Shown here: in pieces, positions 5,291-5,322 of the stretch
Position numbering within the stretch: position 1 is the stretch's first letter
Layout of the letters: every line of letters starts with the position of its first letter
Assembly (NCBI GenBank): GCA_027009095.1
Contig: JALVDG010000038.1
Span: 1 to 5,322, forward strand
Direction of reading: 5' to 3'
Length of the DNA: 5,322 bases
From: Thiotrichaceae bacterium
Lineage (GTDB): Bacteria > Pseudomonadota > Gammaproteobacteria > Thiotrichales > Thiotrichaceae
Notes under the pieces: model-generated
Seen by the model: the letters and a program-made list of their open reading frames with translations, nothing else
Told to the model about the DNA's origin: nothing
The model's database searches: none
Made by a program: the position numbers and the translations under genes

Positions 5291-5322
5291 AAAAAAAAGC
5301 CCCTGTCCATCACTGGATCAGG
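5291..5322 (-). terminator. intrinsic terminator of a minus-strand gene beyond the window
   Basis: On the minus strand CCTG-A-TCCA (bulged A) pairs with TGGA-CAGG around the tetraloop GTGA, followed by GGC and eight T residues (5291-5298). The GGC suggests that the stem continues with GCC beyond the window edge. It should end transcription of a gene to the right, so the phosphatidyltransferase gene needs its own promoter. Confidence 0.8.

Noticed and set aside
5119..5313. 64-codon minus-strand frame reported as a gene
   Set aside because: Its 5' part lies inside the terminator hairpin and T-run, its middle is a low-complexity Lys/Arg run, and its end lies in element B. Only the part from ATG 5244 is kept as a possible remnant.

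Overview
The window is AT-rich bacterial chromosome. The clearest taxonomic marker is the pair perM-like (AI-2E family permease) and hda, set head to tail. Hda, the replication regulator, is typical of Gammaproteobacteria, and the N-terminus of the permease resembles Pseudomonas PerM proteins as I remember them. I infer an AT-rich gammaproteobacterium, perhaps a low-GC relative of Pseudomonadales. The genus cannot be fixed from this window. No rRNA, tRNA, CRISPR array, phage gene or transposase gene is visible.

Layout. Positions 2-85 are the 3' end of an unidentified + strand gene. On the + strand follow a FemAB/GNAT-fold acyltransferase-like protein of the DUF482 family (165-1292) and a tiny lipoprotein (1380-1580). 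These converge on a block of minus-strand genes, with a strong hairpin terminator at 1594-1627 between them. Read in its own direction (right to left), the minus-strand block has a CDP-alcohol phosphatidyltransferase (4386-4940), a perM-like membrane protein (3150-4202), hda (2446-3147) and a DUF533/TerB-like protein (1654-2361). perM and hda are 2 bp apart, and the hda ribosome site lies at the end of perM, so they form a tight operon. The far right end (5291-5322) holds an intrinsic terminator for a minus-strand gene beyond the window.

Functions. Hda with the DNA-loaded sliding clamp switches off DnaA-ATP after initiation. The CDP-alcohol phosphatidyltransferase makes an anionic phospholipid, and its sequence looks closer to the eukaryotic-type cardiolipin synthase than to PgsA. 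The permease and the DUF533 protein are likely inner-membrane proteins of poorly known role.

The most unusual content is intergenic. Two short insertions without a transposase gene lie on either side of the phosphatidyltransferase gene. Element A (4224-4346, 123 bp) has imperfect 27-bp terminal inverted repeats and is flanked by a perfect 8-bp direct repeat, TTATTTTT. Element B (4988-5151, 164 bp) has 14-19 bp inverted termini, a perfect 15-bp internal palindrome, and a flanking 6-bp direct repeat, ACTTAA. Both have the architecture of MITEs (small non-autonomous transposons). They share a 15-base motif with one mismatch. The edge of element B coincides with a perfect TATAAT hexamer placed to drive the phosphatidyltransferase gene.
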